Positions 51,920 to 60,500 of a stretch of DNA of 62,949 nucleotides are shown one piece after another. The stretch is taken from the NCBI GenBank assembly GCA_031256035.1, contig JAIRRJ010000023.1, forward strand, positions 1 through 62,949. The letters are read 5' to 3'. Under the pieces are notes generated by a model. That model did no database searches. It was not told where the DNA came from and saw only the letters and a program-made list of their open reading frames with translations. Source of the stretch: Treponema sp. (GTDB lineage Bacteria > Spirochaetota > Spirochaetia > Treponematales > Breznakiellaceae). Numbering within the stretch: the stretch's first letter is position 1; each line of letters opens with the position of its first letter. Position numbers and translations under genes: made by a program.

Positions 51920-52891
51920 ATGTACGGAAAAAAGATTGTTGTTTTAATTTCGTTGGCGTTACTGCTGTTGGGAACCTGCTCCCTGGGGACTAACATTGAT
52001 ACATTGCGGGGAATGTTGGGTTGGCAGGTTACTACCATTGCCCAAATCGATCATCCAATTGACGTAGCGGTTGACGGCAAAGGGAATGTTTATGTGACGA
52101 ATTTGTATAAGAATGAGCTTTTCATCTCGAAGATAACTCCTGGTGGAAAGACCGACATCTTTTATGATGGTTATTACACCAGCCTTGCGGTTGATAGCGC
52201 GGGGAACATCTATGTGGCGGAGTACAATTACGACTACTACAAATTCTGTATCTGGAAGATAAATCCTTATGGGGGCATCGACTTCTTTTACTATGATGAT
52301 AATTTTAAGCCCACCAGCATAGCGGTTGACAGCAAAGGGAACGTCTATGTGGCGGATACAGGCAACCACTGTATCAGAAAGATAACTCCTGATGGAACGG
52401 TCATCACTATTGCCGGGAATGGTACTGTGGGCTATGCCGATGGGAAGGCGAATGGCGTCAGGTTCGATAGCCCCTCCGACATCGCGATTGACGAATATGG
52501 TAACGTCTATGTGGCGGATACAGGCAACCACTGTATCAGAAAGATAACTCCTGATGGAACGGTCATCACTATTGCCGGGCATGGTTATGATTGGAACTAC
52601 ATCGACGGGAAGGCGGTTTCCGCCAGGTTCTATAGCCCCTCCGGCGTTGCGATTGACAGCAAAGAGAACGTCTATGTGGCGGATACAGGCAACCACTGTA
52701 TCAGAAAGATAACTCCTGATGGAATGGTCAGCACCATTGCCGGGGATACTACACCCGGTTTCGCCGACAGGCCGGGATATTCCGCCAGGTTCAATTCTCC
52801 CAATGGCGTTGCGGTTGACAACAATGGGAATGTCTATGTGGCGGATACGGAGAACAACCGTATCAGGAAGTTAAGCCCGCCTTTGAAGTAG
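51920..52891 (+). CDS. NHL-repeat beta-propeller lipoprotein
   Basis: 323 residues. Lipoprotein signal VLISLALLLLGTC. About six NHL repeats (GVAVDxxGNVYVADTGNHCIRKITPDG) make a propeller. Repeats 3 and 4 share an identical 78-nt block (52340 and 52502), and a third copy (52667) is close, a sign of recent internal duplication. AGGAAGGAG (51902-51910) precedes the ATG. Ligand unknown. Confidence 0.85.
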   Translation: MYGKKIVVLISLALLLLGTCSLGTNIDTLRGMLGWQVTTIAQIDHPIDVAVDGKGNVYVTNLYKNELFISKITPGGKTDIFYDGYYTSLAVDSAGNIYVAEYNYDYYKFCIWKINPYGGIDFFYYDDNFKPTSIAVDSKGNVYVADTGNHCIRKITPDGTVITIAGNGTVGYADGKANGVRFDSPSDIAIDEYGNVYVADTGNHCIRKITPDGTVITIAGHGYDWNYIDGKAVSARFYSPSGVAIDSKENVYVADTGNHCIRKITPDGMVSTIAGDTTPGFADRPGYSARFNSPNGVAVDNNGNVYVADTENNRIRKLSPPLK

Positions 52892-52988
52892 GGAATGGGG
52901 AGGATAGGGGATTGAGTGAATGGGAAGGAAGAGGGACGCCCCATTTTTCTTTGTGAACATCATAGGGATGATCAACAAGCAATTCGAA

Positions 52989-53399
52989 TCACAGCATCGG
53001 GGTATTAAATAACTCCGGCGCTTTTTCTCGCATGAAATTATTGATATCTTCTGCAAAATGTAAAGCTCTAACCATATCTTCTTCTATTATTTGCATTCCG
53101 CCGGGGTATCGGGGTTGCACTCCATATTCCGTTAAAATAATACACTTCTGTTTTATTTGCCCGAACTCCTGATTCTCAGCTTCACAGAGGGAAGCCAGTT
53201 TTGCCAGATCATGAATATAAGGCGGCTCCTGTCCTTTTGAAACAAGAAAGGCTTTAAGATATTTTTCGGTAAATTGCTGGCAGTGGAAGCACACGATTTC
53301 ATGTGGTATTGGCCACATTGTTTTTGCCGTATGTCTGGCAAGGGCCAAATCCTTATCAGCCAGTTCAATCCATTGTTTTACAATTTCTTCATGTTCCAT
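52989..53399 (-). CDS. HEPN-domain protein
   Basis: 136 residues. WIELADKDLALARH...CFHCQQFTEKYLKAFLVSKG and IHDLAKL fit HEPN proteins paired with nucleotidyltransferases. I do not see the R-x4-6-H RNase motif of toxic HEPN ribonucleases, so it may be a non-nuclease partner. Overlaps the upstream nucleotidyltransferase gene by 11 bases, suggesting a two-protein complex. The 97 bp to its right-hand neighbour NHL gene hold nothing recognised. Confidence 0.8.
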   Translation of the reverse strand: MEHEEIVKQWIELADKDLALARHTAKTMWPIPHEIVCFHCQQFTEKYLKAFLVSKGQEPPYIHDLAKLASLCEAENQEFGQIKQKCIILTEYGVQPRYPGGMQIIEEDMVRALHFAEDINNFMREKAPELFNTPML

Positions 53400-53715
53400 A
53401 AATCAGAATTCCTTCTCTGGCTACCTTACGTTCCAGAGTGGGGGCGGTTTTTCGTTCCAGATACCTGCTTTTTTTCATAACTAGCAGATCAAGCGGCATT
53501 GTTTGCTGTTCGCTTATGGCAAGACGTATTTTAATTGCCGCGTCTATGTCGCGTAGTTGCACATCGTCTTTTAGTATTACATATAAATCCAGATCGGAAT
53601 CCTTGCGTGGTTTTCCGTAGGCATAGGAGCCGAAAAGATAAATTTGCTCAACGGGAATGGCGTTGATTATGAGTTCTGTAAGTTTATCGAGTTCCCCCCG
53701 GACTGTTTCGTCCAT
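53389..53715 (-). CDS. MNT-type minimal nucleotidyltransferase
   Basis: About 108 residues from ATG 53715 (GTG 53748 also possible; neither has a clear ribosome-binding site). IYLFGSYAYGKPRKDSDLDLYV holds the GS...SDxDL catalytic motif; the third acidic residue is in PLDLLVMKK. MNT proteins of MNT-HEPN pairs can adenylylate and so neutralise their HEPN partner. First gene of the pair. Confidence 0.85.
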   Translation of the reverse strand: MDETVRGELDKLTELIINAIPVEQIYLFGSYAYGKPRKDSDLDLYVILKDDVQLRDIDAAIKIRLAISEQQTMPLDLLVMKKSRYLERKTAPTLERKVAREGILIYGT

Positions 53716-53796
53716 GTTTTGAGTATTGCACAATTTTGATAGAAACACAATTAAGGTAATTGATCGCCAAATTGGTTAACCTCAATCATCCCCTAT

Positions 53797-55041
53797 TCAC
53801 GGCATACTGTACAGTTCCAGATTTGCGTCCAGAAAATCCGTGAATGCCAAAAATTTTCCGTCAGGAGACACGGCAAGTCCTGTGGGCTGGTTGCGGCCCC
53901 AGATTTTTTCCACGACAGATAAATCTTCAGCGTTCAGCATGTAAACCGCGCCGAAGTCGGGGCCTGGTTTGGTGTAATCATCGGGGTTGTTCAGTCCGCG
54001 CGAAGAGGCAAAAATGTGCCGCCCGTCCGGGGTCATGACGATGGTGTTGATATTCGGTCCGATGCGCCGGGAACGCAATAGCGCGCCCGTGGTGGCGTTG
54101 AGTATGTTCACAGTACCCCGGTACATATCTGAAATGTAGAGCTTCCCGTCACGGTAAATAACGTGGCGCACTGCGCCTTCGCCATCGTAAAGCCGGTGGC
54201 GGGCTACCACCTTGTTCTGCGCCATATCTACCACGGCGATGACCGGCACATCGTAGATGGCGGTATAGAGCAGCGAGCCGTCAGGCGAAAACGCCATGCC
54301 GCGCGGAGTCCCTCCAACGGGAATGCGGCGCAATAGTTTTTTTGTATCGGAATCGAAAACGCTTAAGTTCTGGCTTACCCAGTTGGACACCACTGTAATG
54401 TCTCCTGCCGGATTTTGAACCACCACTTTGGAAAGTACGCCGCCTGTTGCCAGAGAATCCTTGTACTCCAGAGTATCAAGGTTAAAAATGTGAACCTTGT
54501 CTTCATACATATTGGAAACCCAAAGTTCCCGCCGTCTTGTGTCACACAGGGCTTCTACAAAACCAGTAGAGGTACTGCCGGGTACAGTGAGCCGTTTTTC
54601 AAAATTGAGCGCCTGCCCCGCAAAACGGAATACATCAATCCCCCGCTGTTCGAGTAACGGAACAAAAAGCCGCTGCCCGTCAGGTGAAAAATACACGCTC
54701 TTTGGCTGGATGCCGGTTGCAAATTCGCCTACCAGTTTTAAGGCGCCCTTTTCGTTTTCAAGCTTGATACCGACAAGGCCGTTTTTGACAGGAAGCGCGC
54801 CGCTGTTATACTCAAGGCTATGACAGCCGGCGGCGCTGAAACGCACAACGCCTGAGTCGATGCGGTAATTCCTGAAAGCCCCGGCTGTAGAAACCGGCTT
54901 CACAAGTTCGCCGTTAAGGAATACATTCAAATCCGCCGGCGCGGATTTCAGGGTGAATGACGTTTGCGCCTGCAGCGGGGCTGTCAGAATAATTCCGGCA
55001 AGACAGAAAGTGAAAATGTAACGGTGTGGGTTAATCATCAT
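53797..55041 (-). CDS. Exported YVTN/YncE-like beta-propeller protein (copy 2)
   Basis: 414 residues. Signal FCLAGIILTAPLQAQ, a PEGA-like beta domain (DLNVFLNGELVKPVSTAGAFRNYRI) at 30-110, then seven propeller units (YFSPDGQRLFVPLL, WVSNMYEDKVHIFNLDTL, AFSPDGSLLYTAIYDVPVIAVVDM, read in parts). Clearly a duplicate of the upstream gene, from signal to last repeat. Overlaps it by four bases. Likely periplasmic or surface partner of the divergent TonB-type receptor. Confidence 0.8.
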   Translation of the reverse strand: MMINPHRYIFTFCLAGIILTAPLQAQTSFTLKSAPADLNVFLNGELVKPVSTAGAFRNYRIDSGVVRFSAAGCHSLEYNSGALPVKNGLVGIKLENEKGALKLVGEFATGIQPKSVYFSPDGQRLFVPLLEQRGIDVFRFAGQALNFEKRLTVPGSTSTGFVEALCDTRRRELWVSNMYEDKVHIFNLDTLEYKDSLATGGVLSKVVVQNPAGDITVVSNWVSQNLSVFDSDTKKLLRRIPVGGTPRGMAFSPDGSLLYTAIYDVPVIAVVDMAQNKVVARHRLYDGEGAVRHVIYRDGKLYISDMYRGTVNILNATTGALLRSRRIGPNINTIVMTPDGRHIFASSRGLNNPDDYTKPGPDFGAVYMLNAEDLSVVEKIWGRNQPTGLAVSPDGKFLAFTDFLDANLELYSMP

Positions 55042-56321
55042 GGCGACAGCCTGTAAAATTCCAGATTTGCGTCAAGGAAATCCGTGAATACCAGAAACTT
55101 TCCGTCCGGGGATACGGCAAGGCCGGTGGGCTGGTTGCGTCCCCAGATTCTTTCTTTAAGGGACAAATCTTCCGTGTTCAGCATGTAAACCGCGCCCAGG
55201 TCAGGACCGGGTCTGGTGTAGTCAATGGGATTATTCGTCCCGCGGGAAGACGCGAAAATATACCGCCCATCCGGCGACATGACGATAGTGTTAATTTTTT
55301 CACCGACATACTTGGAAAGCAGAACGGCGCCTGTGGAGGCATCAAGGATAGTTATTGTACCTCTTGCCATGTCGGAAACATAGAGTTTTTCGTCCCTGTA
55401 AAGGACATGACGTGCGGCACCCTCGCCGGTATGATACCGGTAGCGGGTTATCACTTTGTTTTGTTCCATGTCAATAACGAAAATGACCGGCTCGTCATAA
55501 TTAGTAACAAAAAGCCGTGTGCCGTCAGGTGTAAACACCATGCCGCGCGGGGTCTGGTCTCTTCCAAAGGGAATTGTGTGCAGCAGTTTTTTTGTTTCTG
55601 CATCAATAAAGCCCACACTGCAGCTTACCCAGTTTGATACTACCACGGTTTTTCCATCAGGGCTTTGAACAATTACCTTGGGTAGTATGCCGCCGGTCGG
55701 CACGAATGTTTTATAGTCAAGAGTATCAAGATCATAAATGTGAACCCTGTCCTGAAACATATTGGAAACCCAGAGTTCCCGGCGTTTTTCATCGATCATG
55801 ATTTCCACAAAACCAACGGCTCTGCTGCCCGGCACCGTGAGCCGTTTTTCATAGGTGAGTACACAACCCGCTTTTGCCCAGGACATGGGAATTAAACGAA
55901 ATACATCAACCCCATGCTGATCAAGAAGCGGAACAAAAAGCCTCTTTCCGTCAGGCGAAAAGTAAGCGCTTTTGGGCTGGATTCCGGTGGAATGTTCGCT
56001 CAGTAATTCAAGGACGCCCTTTTCATTTTCAAGCTTGATCTCAACCAGACCTTTTTTGATCGGAAGAGCTTCGCCCTGATACTCCAGACTCCGGTAACCG
56101 GCTGCGGTGAAACGTACATTCCCAGTGCCTTCAATCCGGTAATTCCGAAAAGTTCCCTCAGTGGAAACCGGTTTGAGTAATTCACCATTAAAAAAAACAT
56201 TCAAATCAGGCGGTGCGGATTTGAGCTTGAATGATGTCTGCGCCTGTAACGGGGCTGCCAGCAGAATCCCGGCAAGACAGAAAGAGAAAAATAAAAAAGA
56301 ACTTCGCTTATAAATCAACAT
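55038..56321 (-). CDS. Exported YVTN/YncE-like beta-propeller protein (copy 1)
   Basis: 427 residues. Signal FSFCLAGILLAAPLQAQ, a PEGA-like domain (DLNVFFNGELLKPVSTEG), then propeller repeats (YFSPDGKRLFVPLLDQHGVDVF, SPDGRYIFASSRG). First gene of the tandem pair and divergent from the receptor gene with 29 bp between starts. TATACT ends 6 nt before its ATG on the minus strand, and no Shine-Dalgarno sequence is seen. Confidence 0.8.
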   Translation of the reverse strand: MLIYKRSSFLFFSFCLAGILLAAPLQAQTSFKLKSAPPDLNVFFNGELLKPVSTEGTFRNYRIEGTGNVRFTAAGYRSLEYQGEALPIKKGLVEIKLENEKGVLELLSEHSTGIQPKSAYFSPDGKRLFVPLLDQHGVDVFRLIPMSWAKAGCVLTYEKRLTVPGSRAVGFVEIMIDEKRRELWVSNMFQDRVHIYDLDTLDYKTFVPTGGILPKVIVQSPDGKTVVVSNWVSCSVGFIDAETKKLLHTIPFGRDQTPRGMVFTPDGTRLFVTNYDEPVIFVIDMEQNKVITRYRYHTGEGAARHVLYRDEKLYVSDMARGTITILDASTGAVLLSKYVGEKINTIVMSPDGRYIFASSRGTNNPIDYTRPGPDLGAVYMLNTEDLSLKERIWGRNQPTGLAVSPDGKFLVFTDFLDANLEFYRLSP

Positions 56322-56327
56322 AAAACC

Positions 56328-56333
56328 AGTATA
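56328..56333 (-). promoter_or_regulatory. -10 box in the 29-bp divergent gap
   Basis: TATACT on the minus strand, ending 6 nt before the propeller gene start. The gap is too short for two conventional promoters with ribosome-binding sites, so at least one of the two transcripts should be leaderless. TAATAT (56340-56345) is a candidate -10 for the plus-strand receptor. Confidence 0.5.
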
Positions 56334-56350
56334 TCACAATTAATATCAAT

Positions 56351-59029
56351 ATGCTATTCTATCTGCGCATGGTCTTTGCGCGTTTTTCGTTCATGTTTGC
56401 GCTTTTCTTACTCATTTCTGCGATTATTTTCGCCAGAGATATAGAAATATTTGTTGAAGATGAAGACCTTGCGATGCCCCTGGAAGGCGCGGTGATTGCT
56501 CTGCGGGGAGGTACGCAGTTTATCTGCGATGAAGACGGAATAGCGAGGGTTTCCCTGCCCGACGACAGACAGGCGGTGATAACGGTAAGTTATCCTGGTT
56601 ACGAATCTTTGCGGTTAACGATTCCTCCGGCGGGAAATATTGCCCCTGTACGTTTTACCGCGTCTCTCCGCCTTGGTGGCATTATGACAAGTCAGGAACT
56701 TGTGATTGAAGCTGCAAGACCGGAAACCAGCGAGACCAAAAGCGGACGAAGCGTGGCAATTTCCGAACGTGAACTTACGCGGACTGCCGAGATTGGAATT
56801 ATCGAAGATGTGATGAATTCGGTCAGGCTGCTGCCGGGAGTCGGCTATGCTGGGATGTTCAGCGCCATGCCGTCAATAAGGGGCGGAGATCCGGGCGACT
56901 TAATGGCTGCGCTGGACGGTTTCTACCTTGAGCGTCCCTATCACTGGCTTGGCAGCGTTTCAATTTTCGATCCAAAGATGGTGTCTTCCGCCCGGTTGAG
57001 TCACGGTGTTTTTTCCGCCCGCTACGGCCACACAATCTCCGGTTTGCTGGAAGTTACAACCAAATCGCCATCTTCCGTTGAAACTGAAATAGAAACTGCC
57101 ATTGGCACCAGCGCCGCCAGCCTCAACCTTTCTCTTCCTCTGTGGGGAAAAGGCGGCATCCTGTTTATGGGCAAGGTAACGTATTGGGACACGCTTGTTT
57201 GGGCGGCGCAGGGTCTAAGCCGTGTAGTTGACGATGAAAATCTTCAAATGATCAATGCGGTAACTACAGCGCCTTACATCAGAAGCGCCGCCTTGTCAAT
57301 GAATTACCGTATTACATCGGATATGGAATGGCGGCTTAACGGATTTTTCGGAAGCGACGGAGTTGGCGCAGATTTTCGCAACGAATATGACGATGAAGAA
57401 ATTCAGGGCATGATGGAAATAAAGGCTGATTACAATAACTATCAAGGTTTTCTCATCGCCGGTCTTAGCGCAAGCCCAATGTCAACGCTGGCGCTCAGGT
57501 TTTCGGGCGGCATCGGTTTTATCGAATTAGTAACCGAAGATTATGTTGATAACAATATTACCGCCCATTACAATGAGGATTTTGTAAAAAAATATCCTTC
57601 TCTGGGTTTGACTCCCAATGATACCTATAACGCCCCGAACGTTAACGTAACGCTGGATATGGAAAACACCATATTTAATACCCAATTACGCGCAGATGCG
57701 GATATTGATTTGGGGCGGGGCTTCATCGCAGCATTCGGGGTTCAGGAACTCTACTCATTGTGGAAGCAGAGGGAAGACATCGATCTTTTCCTGGAAATAC
57801 CGGTTCAGAGATTACCTCAGGAATACAAAAATAAATTAAAGTCATCGGGAAAATTTCCCATTCTTGAACTACCTGATGATGATTATGCCGCGCTTCTCCG
57901 GCCTTCGGGTTACAAAGGCGATGTAGAAAATCAGGGTTTTACCACTTCGGGTTATTCGCTTCTGGAATATGCAAGCCTCAATCAGCGTTTTGGCGCGGAA
58001 CTTGGACTGCGCGTGGATCACTTGTACTTCCATGGAAAGGATTTCAGCGTACAGACCATGCCGGCGTTTAATCCGCGCCTTAATATTGACTTCGGCATTC
58101 TTAAAAATCGCGGGAACATTGACTCCCTTACGGCAACAGCCGGTACCGGGTTATTTTCTTCTATGAATACGCTGATCAGTTTTATTGAAAAAAACGCCAG
58201 CCTTGAAGATTATGACATGAAACTTAACCGTTCATGGACTTCGGTGATAGGGTTCAAAATCGATTTTGTTCAAAAATACAGTTTCAACATTGAAGGCTAC
58301 TACAAATATGTTTTTGACCGCGCCTATATTACCGCCGATACAGTTTCGAGTAACGTTATCGAACCAACGTTTAATTTTGACGGTGTTGGCAATGTCTGGG
58401 GATTTGACCTGCAATTACAGAAACTGGAGTCGCGGTATTGGGACGGCTGGATTTCCTATACGTTTACCTGGGCAAAATATATGGATCCCTCAGGCGGCGG
58501 TCAGGGATTGAACATGGGCAGTACCGAAGGCGTGGGAGAATTTTGGTACTACCCGTCCTTTCATCGTTTCCACAACTGCAACATTGTGCTTAATTTTAAG
58601 CCGCTGCAGTGGTTCCACATTGCCGCCCGTTTCGGCTTTGCCAGCGGTCAGCCAAAGCGAAAGGTAAGCAATATTATTTACCCGTACCCTGTGCAGGTGA
58701 TCGACGAAAATGGCAAACCTCAGCTTGATGATAAAGGAGACCCGGTGATTATCCAAAAATACCGCCGTGATTCATGGTATGACGAAAACGAACGTGCAGA
58801 CTGGGCTTTGCCTCTGGATATAAAATTTTCATTTTTTCCGGCTAACCGGAAAGGCAGAACGGGAATGGAAATATATCTTGCCGGAGAAAACCTTATGTCG
58901 ATTTTTTATGTACCTTCGGGCAATACCACATTTAACTCATACACCGGCAAAGAAGATACCGGAGGCGGCGCGGGAAACTTCGATCTTCCGATACCGATGG
59001 TTTCTTTCGGATTCAAATGGAGATACTAG
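56351..59029 (+). CDS. TonB-dependent receptor-like outer-membrane protein
   Basis: 892 residues. Signal (FMFALFLLISAIIFA), a carboxypeptidase-regulatory-like domain (PLEGAVIALRGGTQFICDEDGIARVSLP, read in parts), a plug domain (EDVMNSVRLLPGVGYAGMFSAMPSIRGGDPGDLMAALDG, read in parts), then a long beta-barrel ending FGFKWRY with the C-terminal aromatic. No clear TonB box is seen. Outer-membrane transporter for a large ligand. ATG 56351 or 56369 may be the start. Pairs with the propeller genes; sits 4 bp before lysC. Confidence 0.85.
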   Translation: MLFYLRMVFARFSFMFALFLLISAIIFARDIEIFVEDEDLAMPLEGAVIALRGGTQFICDEDGIARVSLPDDRQAVITVSYPGYESLRLTIPPAGNIAPVRFTASLRLGGIMTSQELVIEAARPETSETKSGRSVAISERELTRTAEIGIIEDVMNSVRLLPGVGYAGMFSAMPSIRGGDPGDLMAALDGFYLERPYHWLGSVSIFDPKMVSSARLSHGVFSARYGHTISGLLEVTTKSPSSVETEIETAIGTSAASLNLSLPLWGKGGILFMGKVTYWDTLVWAAQGLSRVVDDENLQMINAVTTAPYIRSAALSMNYRITSDMEWRLNGFFGSDGVGADFRNEYDDEEIQGMMEIKADYNNYQGFLIAGLSASPMSTLALRFSGGIGFIELVTEDYVDNNITAHYNEDFVKKYPSLGLTPNDTYNAPNVNVTLDMENTIFNTQLRADADIDLGRGFIAAFGVQELYSLWKQREDIDLFLEIPVQRLPQEYKNKLKSSGKFPILELPDDDYAALLRPSGYKGDVENQGFTTSGYSLLEYASLNQRFGAELGLRVDHLYFHGKDFSVQTMPAFNPRLNIDFGILKNRGNIDSLTATAGTGLFSSMNTLISFIEKNASLEDYDMKLNRSWTSVIGFKIDFVQKYSFNIEGYYKYVFDRAYITADTVSSNVIEPTFNFDGVGNVWGFDLQLQKLESRYWDGWISYTFTWAKYMDPSGGGQGLNMGSTEGVGEFWYYPSFHRFHNCNIVLNFKPLQWFHIAARFGFASGQPKRKVSNIIYPYPVQVIDENGKPQLDDKGDPVIIQKYRRDSWYDENERADWALPLDIKFSFFPANRKGRTGMEIYLAGENLMSIFYVPSGNTTFNSYTGKEDTGGGAGNFDLPIPMVSFGFKWRY

Positions 59030-59033
59030 CGGC

Positions 59034-60410
59034 ATGATCGTAATGAAATTCGGTGGAAGTTCTGTCGCTGACGCGGCGCGGCTGCGACACATTGGCGGCA
59101 TAGTGCAGGCATACTCGGATAAAAAACCAGCGGTGGTGTTATCCGCCATGGGAGATACTACGGATCATCTTCTTGAAGCCGCAGACGCCGCCCTGCAAAA
59201 CGGAAAGACAGAAATTGAGCGCGTTGAAAAACTGCATCTGGCGGCTGTTAAAAACCTGAAACTGCGCGGGGAACTTCACTGCAAGATGCCCATTCACGAA
59301 GAGATAAAAAAACTATTAGATGAACTTTCGCGCCTGTTGTCCGGCATTGCCCTGATCAGGGAACTAACTCCGAGGACGAAGGATTATCTTGTATCTTTCG
59401 GAGAACGGCTTTCAGTGCGGATTGCGGCGGCATATTTCCGCTCCATTGGCATAAACGCTCGCGGCTTTGACGCATGGGAACTGGGGTTTGTTTCCAATTC
59501 CGATTTTGGCCACGCGGAACTCATCGAAAAAAGCTGGAAGATGATTCCTGAAAAAATCATGCCTCTCATTAAAACGGGCGTGCTGCCTGTAATTACCGGT
59601 TTCATCGCGCAGGATGAACGCGGCAATATCACGACACTTGGACGGGGCGGCTCTGATCTTTCCGCCACCATGATCGCCGCAGCATGTAAAGCAGATGAAG
59701 TTCAGGTGTGGAAAGATGTTGACGGCATACTGACCGCCGACCCGCGGATTGTAAAAAATGCGCGTCCTGTTCAAAACGTCAGTTATGAAGAAGCGTCTGA
59801 ACTTGCGTACTTCGGCGCGCAGGTGCTTCATCCAAGAGCCATGCTGCCCTGCATGAAAACAGGGACACCTGTGCTGGTGAAAAATTCATATACTCTCGAA
59901 GCACCCGGTACAAGGATAGGGTCTGAAAGTTTCACAACAACAAAAAACTGTGCATATGTATGCGCCATTACCGCCCGCCCCGGCGTAACGCTGGTGGACA
60001 TTGTTTCAACAAGGATGCTGGGTCAGTTCGGATTTCTCGCGGAAATTTTTTCCGCCTTTGCAAGAAAAAGCATTTCAGTGGATATGGTTGCCACAAGCGA
60101 AGTGTCGGTTTCTCTAACCCTGGACACCGCCTACGATCTTGGAGAACTGAAAAAAGAACTGTCCAAAATCGCCAGCGTGGAAATAAAAAAAGGGAAAGCA
60201 ATAATTTCGATTATCGGCGATGTCAGGCGTTCATCGGAAATTCTGGCAAGGACATTCAAAATATGCCAGCTCATCGGCGTGCCGGTACAAATGATTTCCC
60301 AGGGCGCAAGTAAGGTAAACATCAGTTTCATAGTGGACGACATTGAGGCGGAAGAAGTGATTAAATCCCTTCACATTGAATTTTTCGGAAAATTGGAGAG
60401 GTTATCATGA
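59034..60410 (+). CDS. lysC: Aspartate kinase
   Basis: 458 residues from ATG 59034. MIVMKFGGSSVADAARL is the kinase start; LGRGGSDLSATMIAAA and VWKDVDGILTADPRIV are catalytic, and two ACT domains (VDIVSTRMLGQFGFLAEIF; VQMISQGASKVNISFIV) end the protein, typical of lysine/threonine-inhibited enzymes. Catalyses the first step from aspartate toward diaminopimelate and lysine. The next two lysine genes follow, with an inserted segment at the junction. Confidence 0.96.
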   Translation: MIVMKFGGSSVADAARLRHIGGIVQAYSDKKPAVVLSAMGDTTDHLLEAADAALQNGKTEIERVEKLHLAAVKNLKLRGELHCKMPIHEEIKKLLDELSRLLSGIALIRELTPRTKDYLVSFGERLSVRIAAAYFRSIGINARGFDAWELGFVSNSDFGHAELIEKSWKMIPEKIMPLIKTGVLPVITGFIAQDERGNITTLGRGGSDLSATMIAAACKADEVQVWKDVDGILTADPRIVKNARPVQNVSYEEASELAYFGAQVLHPRAMLPCMKTGTPVLVKNSYTLEAPGTRIGSESFTTTKNCAYVCAITARPGVTLVDIVSTRMLGQFGFLAEIFSAFARKSISVDMVATSEVSVSLTLDTAYDLGELKKELSKIASVEIKKGKAIISIIGDVRRSSEILARTFKICQLIGVPVQMISQGASKVNISFIVDDIEAEEVIKSLHIEFFGKLERLS

Positions 60411-60500
60411 AACTTTGTTTCATGTTCGATTATATGCCGCTGTGTTGCTTCGTTGCTACGCAACGCGCAACGGCGCGGCGTAATTAGAGGTTATCATGAA
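60397..60500 (+). repeat. 15-bp direct repeat bounding an 89-bp insertion, with a 26-codon ORF
   Basis: AGAGGTTATCATGAA occurs at 60397-60411 and again at 60486-60500. Removing one repeat plus the interval gives an ATGA overlap of lysC stop and dapB start, the expected operon junction. Both copies keep the ribosome-binding site and an ATG. The first ATG (60407) now opens a 26-codon ORF to TAG 60485-60487, starting MKLCFMFDYMPLCC. The interval holds the palindromes CATGAAAC-GTTTCATG (60406-60424) and GTTGC/GCAAC repeats. Confidence 0.75.
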
